64,000 nucleotides of DNA from Nocardia sp. CDC159 (GCF_023740735.1 NZ_JAMRXH010000010.1:1-64000); one strand, 5' to 3'; shown: positions 26,281-35,202, numbered from the stretch's first letter. Numbers and translations are program-made. The notes: a model not told the origin generated them from the sequence alone.

Positions 26281-26739
26281 GTGCAGTCGCGAAACGATCG
26301 ATTCGAGCTGAGTCCGGGGCGTTCCCGGTTCGCTCGGTACTGGATCGTGTTCGTCGTGGTGGCCGGGCTCGTGGTGGTCGGACTGATCGTTTCGCAGCGT
26401 CGGGACGTGGCTACCGCCGGTCCTGCCGATTTGCGTCTTGACCAGGCCGTTAACATGGATATGGGCGATCGGACCGTCACCTACGAGATCACCGCGGAGG
26501 GGGCGGCCACCGGCCAGATCGCCTATTTGGACGATCGTTCTATGACGCAGCGGGTCTCCGATTCGCTGCCGTGGTCCCGGCAAATTCATACCGGTGGCAA
26601 GCCGATTCCGGCCGGTGTCGTCGCGCAATCCGAGGAGGGTGCGTTGACCTGCCGCATTCTGGTGGACGGAAAAGAACAGACCCGCGATTTCGCACCGGGC
26701 CCGCACGCGGCCGTCAACTGCAATCTGGTGGCGGTTTAG
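26281..26739 (+). CDS. MmpS family accessory membrane protein
   Basis: A 152-aa protein with a single N-terminal helix (RYWIVFVVVAGLVVVGLIVS) and an extracytoplasmic beta-sandwich (VTYEITAEGAATGQIAYLDDRSMTQRVSDSLPWSRQI ... CRILVDGKEQTRDFAPGPHAAVNCNLVAV), typical of MmpS partners of MmpL exporters. The GTG at 26281 is chosen because the next upstream start (TTG 26242) would include the palindromic operator. No clear Shine-Dalgarno precedes it, so the message may be leaderless. It lies 4 bp before mmpL. Confidence 0.85.
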   Translation: MQSRNDRFELSPGRSRFARYWIVFVVVAGLVVVGLIVSQRRDVATAGPADLRLDQAVNMDMGDRTVTYEITAEGAATGQIAYLDDRSMTQRVSDSLPWSRQIHTGGKPIPAGVVAQSEEGALTCRILVDGKEQTRDFAPGPHAAVNCNLVAV

Positions 26740-26743
26740 ACCC

Positions 26744-29659
26744 ATGTTGCACCGGGACGAACGCACCTTCGCCGCCGCCCTGCGCCGGGGCGCGTTCGGG
26801 GCGGCGGCGCGGTTGGTCGTCGTCGCACTGTGGGATATCGCGCGCGGCAAGGACGGTGGCGTCACCGCGGGCACCGGGCGCATCACCGTTGGCGGTCTCG
26901 TGCGCCGCTGGGCCCCGCTCGTGGTCGGCGCGTGGGTGCTGCTGGCCGCCGTCATGAATGCGACGATTCCGCAACTCGAGCATGTGATCGCCGGGCATTC
27001 GCGCGAATTCGTGCCCGGCAATGCCGAATCTGCGGTGACGCTGAAGAAGATGGGCGCCGATTTCCGGGAGTCCGACACCAATAACGTCGTCTTCCTCTTG
27101 CTGGAACGCCCCAAGGACCGGCTCGGCGACGCCGACCACCGCTATTACGACGATGTACTCGCCCGGATCGTGGCGGATCGGCAGCACGTCCAGTCGGCGA
27201 TGGACATCTGGTCGAATCCGCAAACGGCCGTGGCCAATCAGAGCGCCGACGGCAAGGCCGCCTATGTGATGCTGCGGCTCACCGGCGAAATGGGCACCAC
27301 CAAGGCGCAGCAATCCATCGACGCGGTGCGCGCCCTGGTGGCGGCCCATCCGAGGCCCGCCGGCCTCGACGTCTACGTCACCGGCCCGTCGGCCACCGCG
27401 GGCGACGAGATCACCGCGGCCGACCGCAGCATGATCGTGCTGACCGCGATCACCGCGGTGCTGATCATGCTGTTGCTGCTGGTGGTGTATCGGTCCGTGG
27501 TGGCCGCCGCGGTTCCCCTGCTCACGGTCGGCATCGCGCTGGCGGTGGCCCGCTCGGTGGTGGCGGTGCTCGGCGAGCACGACGTCGTCGAGGTGTCGAT
27601 CTTCGCCAGCGCGCTGGCCTCGGCGATGATCCTGGGCGCGGGCACCGACTACGCGATTTTCTTCCTCGGCCGGTATCAGGAATCGCGCCGCGCGGGAAGG
27701 AAATTCGTCGACTCGTATCACGACGCCTTCCGTGCGGTGGTGCCGGTGGTGGTCGCCTCGGCGCTGACGATCGCGGTCGCCTGCGCCTGCATGCGCACCA
27801 GTCAGCTCGGGTTGCTGCGCACCTCGGGGCTGGCCCGTGCCATCGGCATGCTGGTGAGCGGTGCGGCGGCGGTGACGCTGACCCCGGCGCTGGTCGAGAT
27901 CTGCCGCCATCTCGGCTATCTGGAGCCCAAACCTCCACGCGCACCGTATCTTTGGCGGCGCATCGGAACCAACGCCGCCCGCTGGCCCATTCCGATCATC
28001 GCCGCCAGCCTCGCCCTGCTGGCCGTCTGCGCCGTCGCGCTGCCGACGATTCGAATCAACTACAACGAGCGGGCCATGCAGCCCGGCGACACCGAGAGCA
28101 ATCTCGGCTATCAGGCCGCGGACCGGCATTTCCCGAAGAACCGGCTCTCGCCGGACTTCCTGCTCGTCTCCGCCGACCACGATCTGCGCAATGCCACGGA
28201 TCTGACTGCCATCGAACAGATTTCGGGAAGTGTCGCCCACATTCCCGATGTCAGCCAGGTGCAGAGCATCACCCGCCCGATGGGCACTCGGCTGGACCAG
28301 GGTTCGGTGCTGTACCAGGCCGGATACATCGGCAACCGACTGGATCTGACCTCCTCGGTCATCGATCAGCGCCTGAATGATCTGTCCTCGATCACCGGCG
28401 GACTCGATCAGCTCATCCGCGGCCTCGACGCGATGTCCCAGCAGGTGGATGCCGGCGGCGCCGGATTGCAGGGGCTCAGCGCGGGCATGGGCGATCTGCG
28501 GTCGCAGACGCGGCAGGTGCAGCAGCTCGCCTCGACGGTGAACCAAACCATCGGCCCCGCACGGCAATTGCTCGACAACTACCCGAACTGCGCCGGTGAT
28601 CGGCTGTGCAGCACAGCCCAACAGGCGTTCGCCTCGCTCGACACCGTCGGTCAGCTGTCGGCGACCATGGACCAGCTGAGTCAGAGCACGAATGCGGCCT
28701 CGGGCGCGATTTCCGGCCTGGGCCAGAGCATTCCGGCCATGCAGGATTCGATCGCGCAGATGCGCGGTATGGCGAGCGCGATGATCGCGACCGTCCGCAT
28801 CCTGATTCCGCAACTGCACGACATCACGGCCTATCTGCAGGACCTCGGCCGCGATAGCAGCGCCGCGGGCACGGGGCCGTTTCACCTACCGCCGCAGGCG
28901 TTTTCCGATCCGCGCTTCCAGGCCGCACTGAAGCTGCTCGTCTCTCCCGACGGCAGGACCGCGCGCATCATCGTCTACGGGCAGAACGAGAGCTTCAGCG
29001 CGCAGGGTATCGAGCGCGCCCGCGCGATCGAGGCGGCGGCAAAGGCGGCGGTGAAAGACACCCCGCTGCAGAACAGTTCGCTGTCCGTCGGCGGTGTCGG
29101 CGCGACCATGGCCGATATCGAGGTCATCGCCGCGCACGACTTCCGTTTGCTGATGATCATCGTGCTCATCCTGGTGTTCCTCATCGTGCTGATCGTGCTG
29201 CGCAGCCTGGTGGCGGCCATCGCGGTGCTGGGAACCGTGCTGCTGTCCTATGTTTCGGCCCTCGGCCTGGGTGTGCTGATCTGGCAGCACCTGCTGCACC
29301 AGCCGCTGCACTGGGCGGTCCCGCCGCTCACGTTCATCGCCCTGGTCGCGGTGGGCGCCGACTACAACCTGCTGTTCACCTCGCGCTTCAAGGAGGAGGC
29401 CGTCGGCGGCCTGAAGACCGGCGTCATCCGATCCTTCGCGGGCACCGGCGGCGTGGTCACCACCGCCGGAATCGTCTTCGGCATCACCATGTTCGCCCTG
29501 ATCAGCAGCAGTCTCACCAATATCATGCAGATCGGCTCGATTATCGGCATCGGCCTGCTGCTGGACACCTTGATCGTGCGGACGTTCCTGTTGCCCGCCG
29601 TCGCGGTGCAACTGGGCCGGTGGTTCTGGTGGCCGCTGCGGGTGCGCCCCGCGCGGTGA
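26744..29659 (+). CDS. MmpL family RND transporter
   Basis: A 971-aa RND-superfamily exporter of the mycolata MmpL type, which moves lipids, siderophores or drugs across the inner membrane. Twelve helices are predicted: one plus five in the first half and one plus five in the second. The proton-relay Asp-Tyr pairs of TM4 and TM10 are visible in LGAGTDYAIFFLGRYQE and VAVGADYNLLFTSRFKEE. A long periplasmic stretch (about 430-730) is helical and glutamine-rich, as in the coiled-coil porter loops of MmpL proteins. It is cotranscribed with mmpS. Its stop abuts the stop of the convergent reductase gene. Confidence 0.93.
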   Translation: MLHRDERTFAAALRRGAFGAAARLVVVALWDIARGKDGGVTAGTGRITVGGLVRRWAPLVVGAWVLLAAVMNATIPQLEHVIAGHSREFVPGNAESAVTLKKMGADFRESDTNNVVFLLLERPKDRLGDADHRYYDDVLARIVADRQHVQSAMDIWSNPQTAVANQSADGKAAYVMLRLTGEMGTTKAQQSIDAVRALVAAHPRPAGLDVYVTGPSATAGDEITAADRSMIVLTAITAVLIMLLLLVVYRSVVAAAVPLLTVGIALAVARSVVAVLGEHDVVEVSIFASALASAMILGAGTDYAIFFLGRYQESRRAGRKFVDSYHDAFRAVVPVVVASALTIAVACACMRTSQLGLLRTSGLARAIGMLVSGAAAVTLTPALVEICRHLGYLEPKPPRAPYLWRRIGTNAARWPIPIIAASLALLAVCAVALPTIRINYNERAMQPGDTESNLGYQAADRHFPKNRLSPDFLLVSADHDLRNATDLTAIEQISGSVAHIPDVSQVQSITRPMGTRLDQGSVLYQAGYIGNRLDLTSSVIDQRLNDLSSITGGLDQLIRGLDAMSQQVDAGGAGLQGLSAGMGDLRSQTRQVQQLASTVNQTIGPARQLLDNYPNCAGDRLCSTAQQAFASLDTVGQLSATMDQLSQSTNAASGAISGLGQSIPAMQDSIAQMRGMASAMIATVRILIPQLHDITAYLQDLGRDSSAAGTGPFHLPPQAFSDPRFQAALKLLVSPDGRTARIIVYGQNESFSAQGIERARAIEAAAKAAVKDTPLQNSSLSVGGVGATMADIEVIAAHDFRLLMIIVLILVFLIVLIVLRSLVAAIAVLGTVLLSYVSALGLGVLIWQHLLHQPLHWAVPPLTFIALVAVGADYNLLFTSRFKEEAVGGLKTGVIRSFAGTGGVVTTAGIVFGITMFALISSSLTNIMQIGSIIGIGLLLDTLIVRTFLLPAVAVQLGRWFWWPLRVRPAR

Positions 29660-30055
29660 TCAGTCGAGGTCGATGCGGATCGTGAGCAGGTCGGTGCCGA
29701 GCAGTCGCACGATCCAGCTGTTGAGACGGGGGAGTCGGCGCAGCCGGGCGCGGGTGTCGTCATCGGGCAGCAGGTGGGCCGTGCCGGTGTACCAGCGCGA
29801 GCGAAGTTGCAGCCGGACGCGCGGATCGGCCTCGATATTGCGCACGTAGGCCGAGGCCCGCCCGTGGTCGCTGACCAGCCAGAACGAGCCGTCGATCACG
29901 CGCCCGCCGATCGGAGTGCGGCGCGGCAAGCCGGTCCGGCGTCCGGTGGTCTCCAGCAGGGCCTGGCCCGGGACATGCCCGACCACGCGCCGCAGCAGCG
30001 GATTGGCGATATGCCGGTGATACCAGTTCACCCGGCGCTGCTTGGTCGAGGTCAT
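29660..30055 (-). CDS. F420-dependent reductase-like protein (nitroreductase/deazaflavin family)
   Basis: A 131-aa split-barrel protein of the F420-dependent DDN/FDOR-A group: HVPGQALLETTGRRTGLPRRTPIGGRVIDGSFWLVSDHGRASAYVRNIEADPRVRLQLRSRWYTGTAHLLPDDD matches the cofactor-binding strands, including the TTGRRTG and NI-x-DPRV elements. Such enzymes reduce nitro compounds, quinones or biliverdin with F420H2. The ATG at 30055 is used. The divergent TetR gene and the direct-repeat operator between them suggest repression and inducer release. Confidence 0.85.
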   Translation of the reverse strand: MTSTKQRRVNWYHRHIANPLLRRVVGHVPGQALLETTGRRTGLPRRTPIGGRVIDGSFWLVSDHGRASAYVRNIEADPRVRLQLRSRWYTGTAHLLPDDDTRARLRRLPRLNSWIVRLLGTDLLTIRIDLD

Positions 30056-30074
30056 GCTGCCACCCCTCTTTGTC

Positions 30075-30114
30075 GGTACCGTTGGTGTCGACAATTGTTG
30101 TAGGTACCGTTGGT
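30075..30114. promoter_or_regulatory. Direct-repeat operator between reductase and tetR genes
   Basis: GGTACCGTTGGT occurs twice in the same orientation at 30075-30086 and 30103-30114, 28 bp apart, with the near-palindrome GACAATTGTTG between them. The 82-bp divergent region is otherwise featureless. Two tandem sites about 2.7 helical turns apart could bind two TetR dimers. Confidence 0.55.
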
Positions 30115-30137
30115 TCCGTCAACGCTATGCTGTGCGG

Positions 30138-30710
30138 GTGACCTCGCCACGCCCGCACACGGGCCGCCGCCGCAACGATGCCGCGCGTCGGGCCATTCTC
30201 GAGGCCGCGGCCGCGCTGTTGGCGCGCTCGGGCGGCACGGCGGTGTCCACGGCGGAGATCGCCGCGGCGGCCGGTGTCAGCAAGCAGACGATCTATCGGT
30301 GGTGGCCGTCGAAGGGCGCGGTCCTGCTCGAGGCAATGACGGAATGGGCGCGCGAAAGCGCACCGGATGTCGACACCGGCAATGTGCGCGCCGACCTGCT
30401 GACCTTCCTGACCGCGACCTTCGCGGCCGCGACCACACCCCCCGCCGCCGCGCTGCTGCGCGCGGTCTTGGCGGAGGCGCAAACCGATCCCGCGACAACA
30501 CAATTGCTCGCCGACTTCGCCCGCGAGCGCCGCGCGATCCTGCGCGACATCTTCGCGCGAGCCGAGGGCCGCGGCGAATTGGACGCCGCGGCCGATCCCG
30601 AACTGCTGGTGGACCAGATCTACGGCGTCCTGTGGTACCGCCTGGCCGTGGCCCGGACTCCTCTCGACGCCGAAGTCGCCGTGCGCCTGGTCGACTCGCT
30701 GCGCCTCTGA
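30138..30710 (+). CDS. TetR family transcriptional regulator
   Basis: A 190-aa regulator with an N-terminal helix-turn-helix (RRAILEAAAALLARSGGTAVSTAEIAAAAGVSKQTIYRWWPSKGAVLLEAM) and a TetR_C-type ligand-binding half (LLADFARERRAILRDIFARAEGRGELDAAADPELLVDQIYGVLWYRL). It reads divergently from the F420-dependent reductase gene, and the direct repeats between them are its likely operator. The GTG at 30138 gives VTSPRPHTGRRRNDAARRA. The inducer is unknown. Confidence 0.88.
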   Translation: MTSPRPHTGRRRNDAARRAILEAAAALLARSGGTAVSTAEIAAAAGVSKQTIYRWWPSKGAVLLEAMTEWARESAPDVDTGNVRADLLTFLTATFAAATTPPAAALLRAVLAEAQTDPATTQLLADFARERRAILRDIFARAEGRGELDAAADPELLVDQIYGVLWYRLAVARTPLDAEVAVRLVDSLRL

Positions 30711-30761
30711 CGTTCGCGTCGCGGAAGCTCCGCGGGTGCCCGTGGCGGTCGTGCGCTCGAG

Positions 30762-31631
30762 TTACCGCGCCAGATGCGTGCGGACGAAATCGACTACGGC
30801 GTCGGAGAATTCGTCGTTCACGTCGCTGGCGGCGGTATGGGCCGCGCCGCCGATTTCGACGTATTCCATGTGCGGCACCAGTGTTCGGAAGTCGGCGACG
30901 CCCTGCTCACTGACCACGTCGGAGAGGCGGCCGCGGACCAGGAGGACGGGGATGGTCAGGTCGCGGGCGGCGGCTTCGAGGGCCTCGCTGTGCAGTTCGA
31001 TGTCCTCGCCGCGGCCGGAGAGCATGGCCGGATCCCAGTGCCAGTACCAGCGGCCGTCCGCGCGCTGGCGCAGGTTGCGGCGCAGGCCGTCGGTGTTGCG
31101 GGGGCGGGGGCGGTGGGGGAGATATGCGGCGACGGCGTCGGCGGCCTGCTCGAGGGTGTCGAATCCCTCGCGGTGGCCGCCGAGGAAGTTCAGGACCCGC
31201 TCGACGCCCCGATGCTCGGGGCGCGGCACGACATCGACCAGGACGAGTCCGGCAATCCGCTCGCTGCCCGGCCGCGCGGTGGCCAGCAGTGCGGTCAGGC
31301 CGCCCATGCTCGCTCCGACCACGATCGCGGGACGTCCGAGTTCGCCGAGAATTCCGAGCAGATCGGCGGTCATCGCCTCGCGCGTGTAATTCCCGTCGGG
31401 TGCCCACTCGCTCTCGCCGTGCCCGCGCGCGTCCAGCAGCACCGCCCGCAGCCCGGCCTTGGCCAGCGCCGCGCCCGACTCCTTCCACGAATGCCGCGTC
31501 TGTCCGCCCCCGTGCAGGAAGACCGCCAGCGGCCCGTCCTCGGGCCCCCAGCTCTCCCCGGCGAGGGTGATGTCGCCGTATCCACGAAACGCGAGCCGCC
31601 GCGGCTCGGAGAAGTCAGCCTCATCGCTCAC
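30762..31631 (-). CDS. Alpha/beta hydrolase
   Basis: A 289-aa alpha/beta hydrolase. The oxyanion motif is FLHGGGQTRHSW, the nucleophile elbow is VVGASMGGLTALL (GxSxG), and the late histidine is in EIGGAAHTAASDVND. The catalytic Asp/Glu is likely the one in VLLVRGRLSDVVSE. The sequence is close to epoxide hydrolase/haloperoxidase-type actinobacterial hydrolases; the substrate is not known. GTG 31631 (VSDEADFS) is used; an upstream ATG at 31649 is possible. It diverges from the DJ-1 gene. Confidence 0.82.
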   Translation of the reverse strand: MSDEADFSEPRRLAFRGYGDITLAGESWGPEDGPLAVFLHGGGQTRHSWKESGAALAKAGLRAVLLDARGHGESEWAPDGNYTREAMTADLLGILGELGRPAIVVGASMGGLTALLATARPGSERIAGLVLVDVVPRPEHRGVERVLNFLGGHREGFDTLEQAADAVAAYLPHRPRPRNTDGLRRNLRQRADGRWYWHWDPAMLSGRGEDIELHSEALEAAARDLTIPVLLVRGRLSDVVSEQGVADFRTLVPHMEYVEIGGAAHTAASDVNDEFSDAVVDFVRTHLAR

Positions 31632-31720
31632 CCCACGAGCATCGCACATTTGGATTTACAGCGTATGAACCCGACGCCGGTAACATTCGGCGGCAGTTCA
31701 GTTCGATGGAAGGACCGCTC

Positions 31721-32476
31721 GTGCAGATCGCAGTGCTGACGTACCCCGCTATGACCGCCCTTGATGCCATCGGACCGTATGAGGTGCTGCGATTCACCCC
31801 GGACGCGGAGATCCGGTTCGTCTGGCATCAGGCGGGCCCGATCGTCACCGACAGCAATGTGCTGGTGCTCGGGGCGACCCACACGCTGGCGGAGACGCCG
31901 AGCCCGGACATCGTCCTCGTTCCCGGCGGGCCGGGCGCGTTCACCACGCTCGCGGACGAGCGGGTCCTGGAGTGGTTGCGCCGAGCCCATGCCACCACGG
32001 CATGGACCACCTCGGTATGTTCCGGCTCGCTGATTCTCGCCGCGGCCGGTCTGCTCGACGGCGAACCCGCCACCACGCACTGGGCCGCCCAGCAGGCCCT
32101 GGCAGCCCTGGGTGCCAAATCGCAACGCGACCAACGCATCGTGCACACCGGCCGGATCGCCACCGCGGCCGGCGTCTCGGCCGGGATCGACCTCGCGCTG
32201 TGGCTGGTGGGCCGGAACTTCGGCGAAGACCGCGCTCGCACAATCCAATTGAGCCTGGAGTACGACCCGCAGCCACCTTTCGACACCGGTCATCCGAGCA
32301 AGGCCCCGGCCTCGATCCGCGCCGCCTCGCTCGCCGACCAGGCCCGCATGATGGCCGACTTGAAGGACCACGACCTGCTCGTCCGGACGGCTGCGGCGTT
32401 GCCGCAAGCCCTGTGGCAGAGTGCATTACGTCGCGTCCGCCGCGCGAAGGCGGGTGACTCGGGCCCGCGCTCCTAG
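31721..32476 (+). CDS. DJ-1/PfpI family protein (isonitrile hydratase-like)
   Basis: A 251-aa DJ-1/PfpI-fold protein. It begins VQIAVLTYPAMTALDAIGPYEVLRF, as in the InhA (isonitrile hydratase) branch, and has the nucleophile elbow TSVCSGSLILAAAGLL with the conserved Cys, followed by ATTHWAA and TAAGVSAGIDLALWLV. The acidic residue that supports the Cys is the Asp in LDAIGPYE. GTG 31721 is chosen over ATG 31706 because GGAAGGA lies 7 nt upstream and the protein then starts at the strand. The function may be cofactor-independent hydration or a stress-related role; undecided. Confidence 0.82.
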   Translation: MQIAVLTYPAMTALDAIGPYEVLRFTPDAEIRFVWHQAGPIVTDSNVLVLGATHTLAETPSPDIVLVPGGPGAFTTLADERVLEWLRRAHATTAWTTSVCSGSLILAAAGLLDGEPATTHWAAQQALAALGAKSQRDQRIVHTGRIATAAGVSAGIDLALWLVGRNFGEDRARTIQLSLEYDPQPPFDTGHPSKAPASIRAASLADQARMMADLKDHDLLVRTAAALPQALWQSALRRVRRAKAGDSGPRS

Positions 32477-32482
32477 GTGGCG

Positions 32483-32893
32483 CTACGGGGTGCGGATGCA
32501 GCCGCTGCCCGTATTCACACCCGCGCCGACCACGTCGACCCGGATGTAGCTGCGGGTGTTGACGCCGTTCGGCTCGGTCTGCACGGCGGTGATGTTCTGG
32601 CCGCCGATCCGTTGTGGAGTCCAACTGGTGGTGACCGTGCCGTTGTCCGGGTGGTAGTCGCCCCATCCGGGGATCTGGGATCCATCGTTGAAGAACGTCA
32701 CCGCGCCCGGCTCGTGCGGTGGCGTCGTGACGGTCGCTACGACGGTGTAGGAACACCCGGTCAGCAGGCCGTCGGGCCCGGCGTTCACGCTCACACCGGT
32801 CACGTCGGCGCTGGCCGCGGGAGCGTTGAGAAGTGCGCCTATCGAGGCGAAAGCGATTGTGGCGGCCCCGATTCGAGCGAAACCTGCGATCAT
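32483..32893 (-). CDS. Secreted Ig-like-fold protein, unknown
   Basis: A 136-aa protein with a signal peptide (MIAGFARIGAATIAFASIGALLNAPAASAD, cleavage near ASA-D). The mature part is about 105 residues of predicted beta structure with TGCSYTVVATVTTPPHEPGAVTFFNDGSQIPGWG and a C-terminal TGSGCI, so a single disulfide between two cysteines is likely. The strand pattern resembles one bacterial Ig-like (Big_3-type) domain. It is common in Nocardia-like exoproteomes; the role is unknown. Confidence 0.7.
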   Translation of the reverse strand: MIAGFARIGAATIAFASIGALLNAPAASADVTGVSVNAGPDGLLTGCSYTVVATVTTPPHEPGAVTFFNDGSQIPGWGDYHPDNGTVTTSWTPQRIGGQNITAVQTEPNGVNTRSYIRVDVVGAGVNTGSGCIRTP

Positions 32894-33171
32894 GACTCTC
32901 TTCCTTCCTGGCGACGCCCAGCTTTGTGGGCACGCACCGGGTTGAGAACGGACCTTGCGGTTCGTTTCGTAGTTTACGCGTTCGGAGATGACGCCGAAAT
33001 CAGCCGAGATGCCCGGTGACCGGTTCAGGCTCGTCTTCATGGTGGTCGCCGATGGCGAATTCCTGGGGGATCGGTTGAAGGGTGATGTATGCGCGGCCGT
33101 ACAGGACGTCGCCCGGGCGGCCGTCTCCCATCGGCTCGAACGGCCGTTGCGCGAAATCGCCACGAGCGCAC
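32894..33171. other. Intergenic stretch without a confident gene
   Basis: The reverse strand contains a frame (33000-33218) ending GDVLYGRAYITLQPIPQEFAIGDHHEDE that might be the end of a decayed gene, but it has no supportable start or family. Nothing else is visible. The region separates the secreted Ig-like gene from the remnants to its right. Confidence 0.3.
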
Positions 33172-33367
33172 ATGAACTCCCGACTCGCTGCCCTGGATCC
33201 GTGCGCGGTGCTCGGCAAGGTGGGGCAGGGCCACGGGCCCGCGCTGGACGTCGACTACGGAAACAGCGCGAATCCCTGGGAATGCTCCTTCCGACTCGAC
33301 AAGGACGACCGTTCGACCTTCCAACGCCGAGGAGATCGCCCGGCTTTACAACCAGCTGCCGCGCTGA
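33172..33367 (+). pseudogene. Remnant of a secreted DUF3558-like protein
   Basis: One frame from 33172 reads MNSRLAALDPCAVLGKVGQGHGPALDVDYGNSANPWECSF, which resembles the LDPCALL...CxxxF pattern of DUF3558-type lipoproteins of Nocardia. The frame ends shortly after RLDKDD, while the next frame carries a plausible C-terminus NAEEIARLYNQLPR just before the TGA at 33365. So the gene has lost its signal peptide and picked up at least one indel near 33305-33325. Assignment is tentative. Confidence 0.35.
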
Positions 33368-33833
33368 GTGCACCCGACCCCTGACGGTGGCTGGTGGTCC
33401 GCGTAATCGGCTGGGGCACAGGCTTCGGGCCGAGTTCGGCGACCAGTTCCCGGCGGCGTTCGGCACGCACGCTGCGCCGATCGCGATAGGTGGGGGCGCC
33501 CTCCATCGCCCACAACATCTCGAGATTCAGCCCCTTCACCCCGGTAGCGCGCATTCGCCGATACGCCTCGACCGCACCGATATCCGCCAGATCGTCGAGA
33601 CCGAACACGTCCGCGTGCGCGAGCATGGCTCCGGCCGTCCGGCCAAGGACATACCCTTGCTCATCCGACAACACGCGCCAGGTGTCGTGAAACCGATTGG
33701 TGCTGAACCGAGCCCGCGTACCCGGCCGCAGCGTAATCACCGTATGCGCACGCCCCGACCACCGCCCCACATGCCGGTGCAGTTCGAGCCCGTCGCCGAA
33801 GATCCCGGCCGCCGCCGGTCGCTGTCGCTTCAT
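33255..33833 (-). CDS. Protein with a TfoX C-terminal-like segment, possibly truncated
   Basis: A 192-aa frame. Its middle reads DVFGLDDLADIGAVEAYRRMRATGVKGLNLEMLWAMEGAPTYRD, which has the helix pattern of the TfoX C-terminal domain. The N-terminal part (VGRWSGRAHTVITLRPGTRARFSTNRFHDTWRVLS) is beta-rich and unrecognised. The last 45 residues are Ser/Arg-rich and lie antisense to the DUF3558-like remnant, so the original stop was probably lost. It starts 23 bp past the MFS gene stop on the same strand (an earlier start would overlap). Function unknown. Confidence 0.4.
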   Translation of the reverse strand: MKRQRPAAAGIFGDGLELHRHVGRWSGRAHTVITLRPGTRARFSTNRFHDTWRVLSDEQGYVLGRTAGAMLAHADVFGLDDLADIGAVEAYRRMRATGVKGLNLEMLWAMEGAPTYRDRRSVRAERRRELVAELGPKPVPQPITRTTSHRQGSGALSAAAGCKAGRSPRRWKVERSSLSSRKEHSQGFALFP

Positions 33834-33856
33834 CGCGATCCATGACGCCACAACGA

Positions 33857-35110
33857 TCACCCGCGAACAACCGATTGTCCCGCCCTTGCCGGTGACCCAC
33901 TCCCACGCACCGCCCACAGGAACGGCGCCATGGTCAACCCCGCTATCACGGCGAACACCGCAAAGGCCCGATCAGCTCCACCCCACTGCGCCAAGGCGCC
34001 GCCGAGCAAGCCACCGATCGGCATCGCGCCCCAGGAGAACAAGCGGGCCGCGGCGTTATAGCGGCCCAAGAGCTCATCCGACACCAACGACTGGGAAAGG
34101 GTCCGCGCGTTCACCGACCACAGCACCCCGCCCATACCGCCCGCGAAGGCCGTGCACGCCACCAGCGCGATATTGGCGGTCAGAGCCGGAGTTCCGACCA
34201 TCAGGAATGTCCCGACCAGGTCGGCGAACAGCGCCCATTTCATGCCCAACACCCGATTCATCCACCCGACCGATGCGGCCCCGACGAGTCCACCGACGCC
34301 GAGGGCGGACATCGTCAAACCGTATTCCATTGGGGTGTAATGCCATTGGGTCACAGCGAGAGCCGGTATCACTGCCAGCCACGCACCCCAGCACGCGCAC
34401 AGGACTGTGAGTACCAGTGCCATCATTCGCAGTGTCGGCTGCCGCCACAGGAAACTCAATCCCTCGGCGATTCGCTGGTGCACGCCGGAGGCGACGTCAG
34501 CGGTTCGGACCGGCCGGAAGGTGCCGACCAACAATGTCAGAAGAACGGTGGCCGCGACATAGGCCACGCCGGTCGCACCCACCGCCGCAGTGGCACCGGC
34601 GGCCACCAGCAGGCCACCGACGAGCGGTCCAGCGAACTCGTTGCATACTGTCTCCGCACCGCCGATCCACGCATTGGCCCGTTCACGTCCGCACGTCGGC
34701 ACCGCGGCCGGGATCATGGCCCCGGCCGCGGTAAGTGCGACAACCTCCGCGATCCCGAGGATCATCCCGACGAGGTACAAGACTCCGATGCTCAGGGATC
34801 CGCTCACCGTCAGGATCAGCAGTGCCGCCATCGATGCAGCGCGCACCCCGTCCGCGAGCCAGAGCAGCAACCGTCGATCGAACCGGTCGACAAGGACTCC
34901 CACATGTAAGGCCACCAGCAGCCACGGCAATGTGAGCACGACTCCGACACCCGCGATCAATCCGGGAGCGTGGGTGACCTGGGTCGCCAGCAGAGGGAGC
35001 GTCACCTTGGTCGCGCCGTCGGCGAGGTTGGTGAGAGCGGTGAACGACACGAGTATTGCCGAGTTCCGTTGGCCGCGAGCGATTTCGGTTGGTGTGGTGG
35101 TGACAGTCAT
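33857..35110 (-). CDS. MFS exporter (multidrug/EntS-like)
   Basis: A 417-aa major facilitator of the MFS_3-type (EntS/macrolide exporter-like) branch: 12 helices, HVGVLVDRFDRRLLLWLADGVRAASMAALL between helices 2 and 4, and KWALFADLVGTFLMVGTPALT/ARTLSQSLVSDELLGRYNAAARLFSWGAMPIGGLLGG in the second half. The ATG at 35110 is used. It diverges from a CGNR-type regulator gene, and the intervening 102 bp hold repeated AACTGGT-like sites, so the exporter is likely under that regulator. Confidence 0.87.
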   Translation of the reverse strand: MTVTTTPTEIARGQRNSAILVSFTALTNLADGATKVTLPLLATQVTHAPGLIAGVGVVLTLPWLLVALHVGVLVDRFDRRLLLWLADGVRAASMAALLILTVSGSLSIGVLYLVGMILGIAEVVALTAAGAMIPAAVPTCGRERANAWIGGAETVCNEFAGPLVGGLLVAAGATAAVGATGVAYVAATVLLTLLVGTFRPVRTADVASGVHQRIAEGLSFLWRQPTLRMMALVLTVLCACWGAWLAVIPALAVTQWHYTPMEYGLTMSALGVGGLVGAASVGWMNRVLGMKWALFADLVGTFLMVGTPALTANIALVACTAFAGGMGGVLWSVNARTLSQSLVSDELLGRYNAAARLFSWGAMPIGGLLGGALAQWGGADRAFAVFAVIAGLTMAPFLWAVRGSGSPARAGQSVVRG

Positions 35111-35124
35111 CCGTACTCCGCCCC

Positions 35125-35202
35125 TAACCGGTGTATCAGTTCGATGGTTAGCAGGCTACGTGACGTTGCCTAACTGGTAAACTGGTTTGCAGGTTATTGA
35201 TC
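35125..35202. promoter_or_regulatory. Repeated operator-like sites in the MFS/CGNR divergent promoter
   Basis: Sequences related to AACTGGT recur between the divergent starts: ACCGGTGTATCAGTTCGATGG in the first half and TAACTGGTAAACTGGTTTGC in the second, where AACTGGT and AACTGGTTT are direct copies 9 bp apart. The intergenic region is also the only place for both promoters. The CGNR regulator is the likely ligand. Confidence 0.4.
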
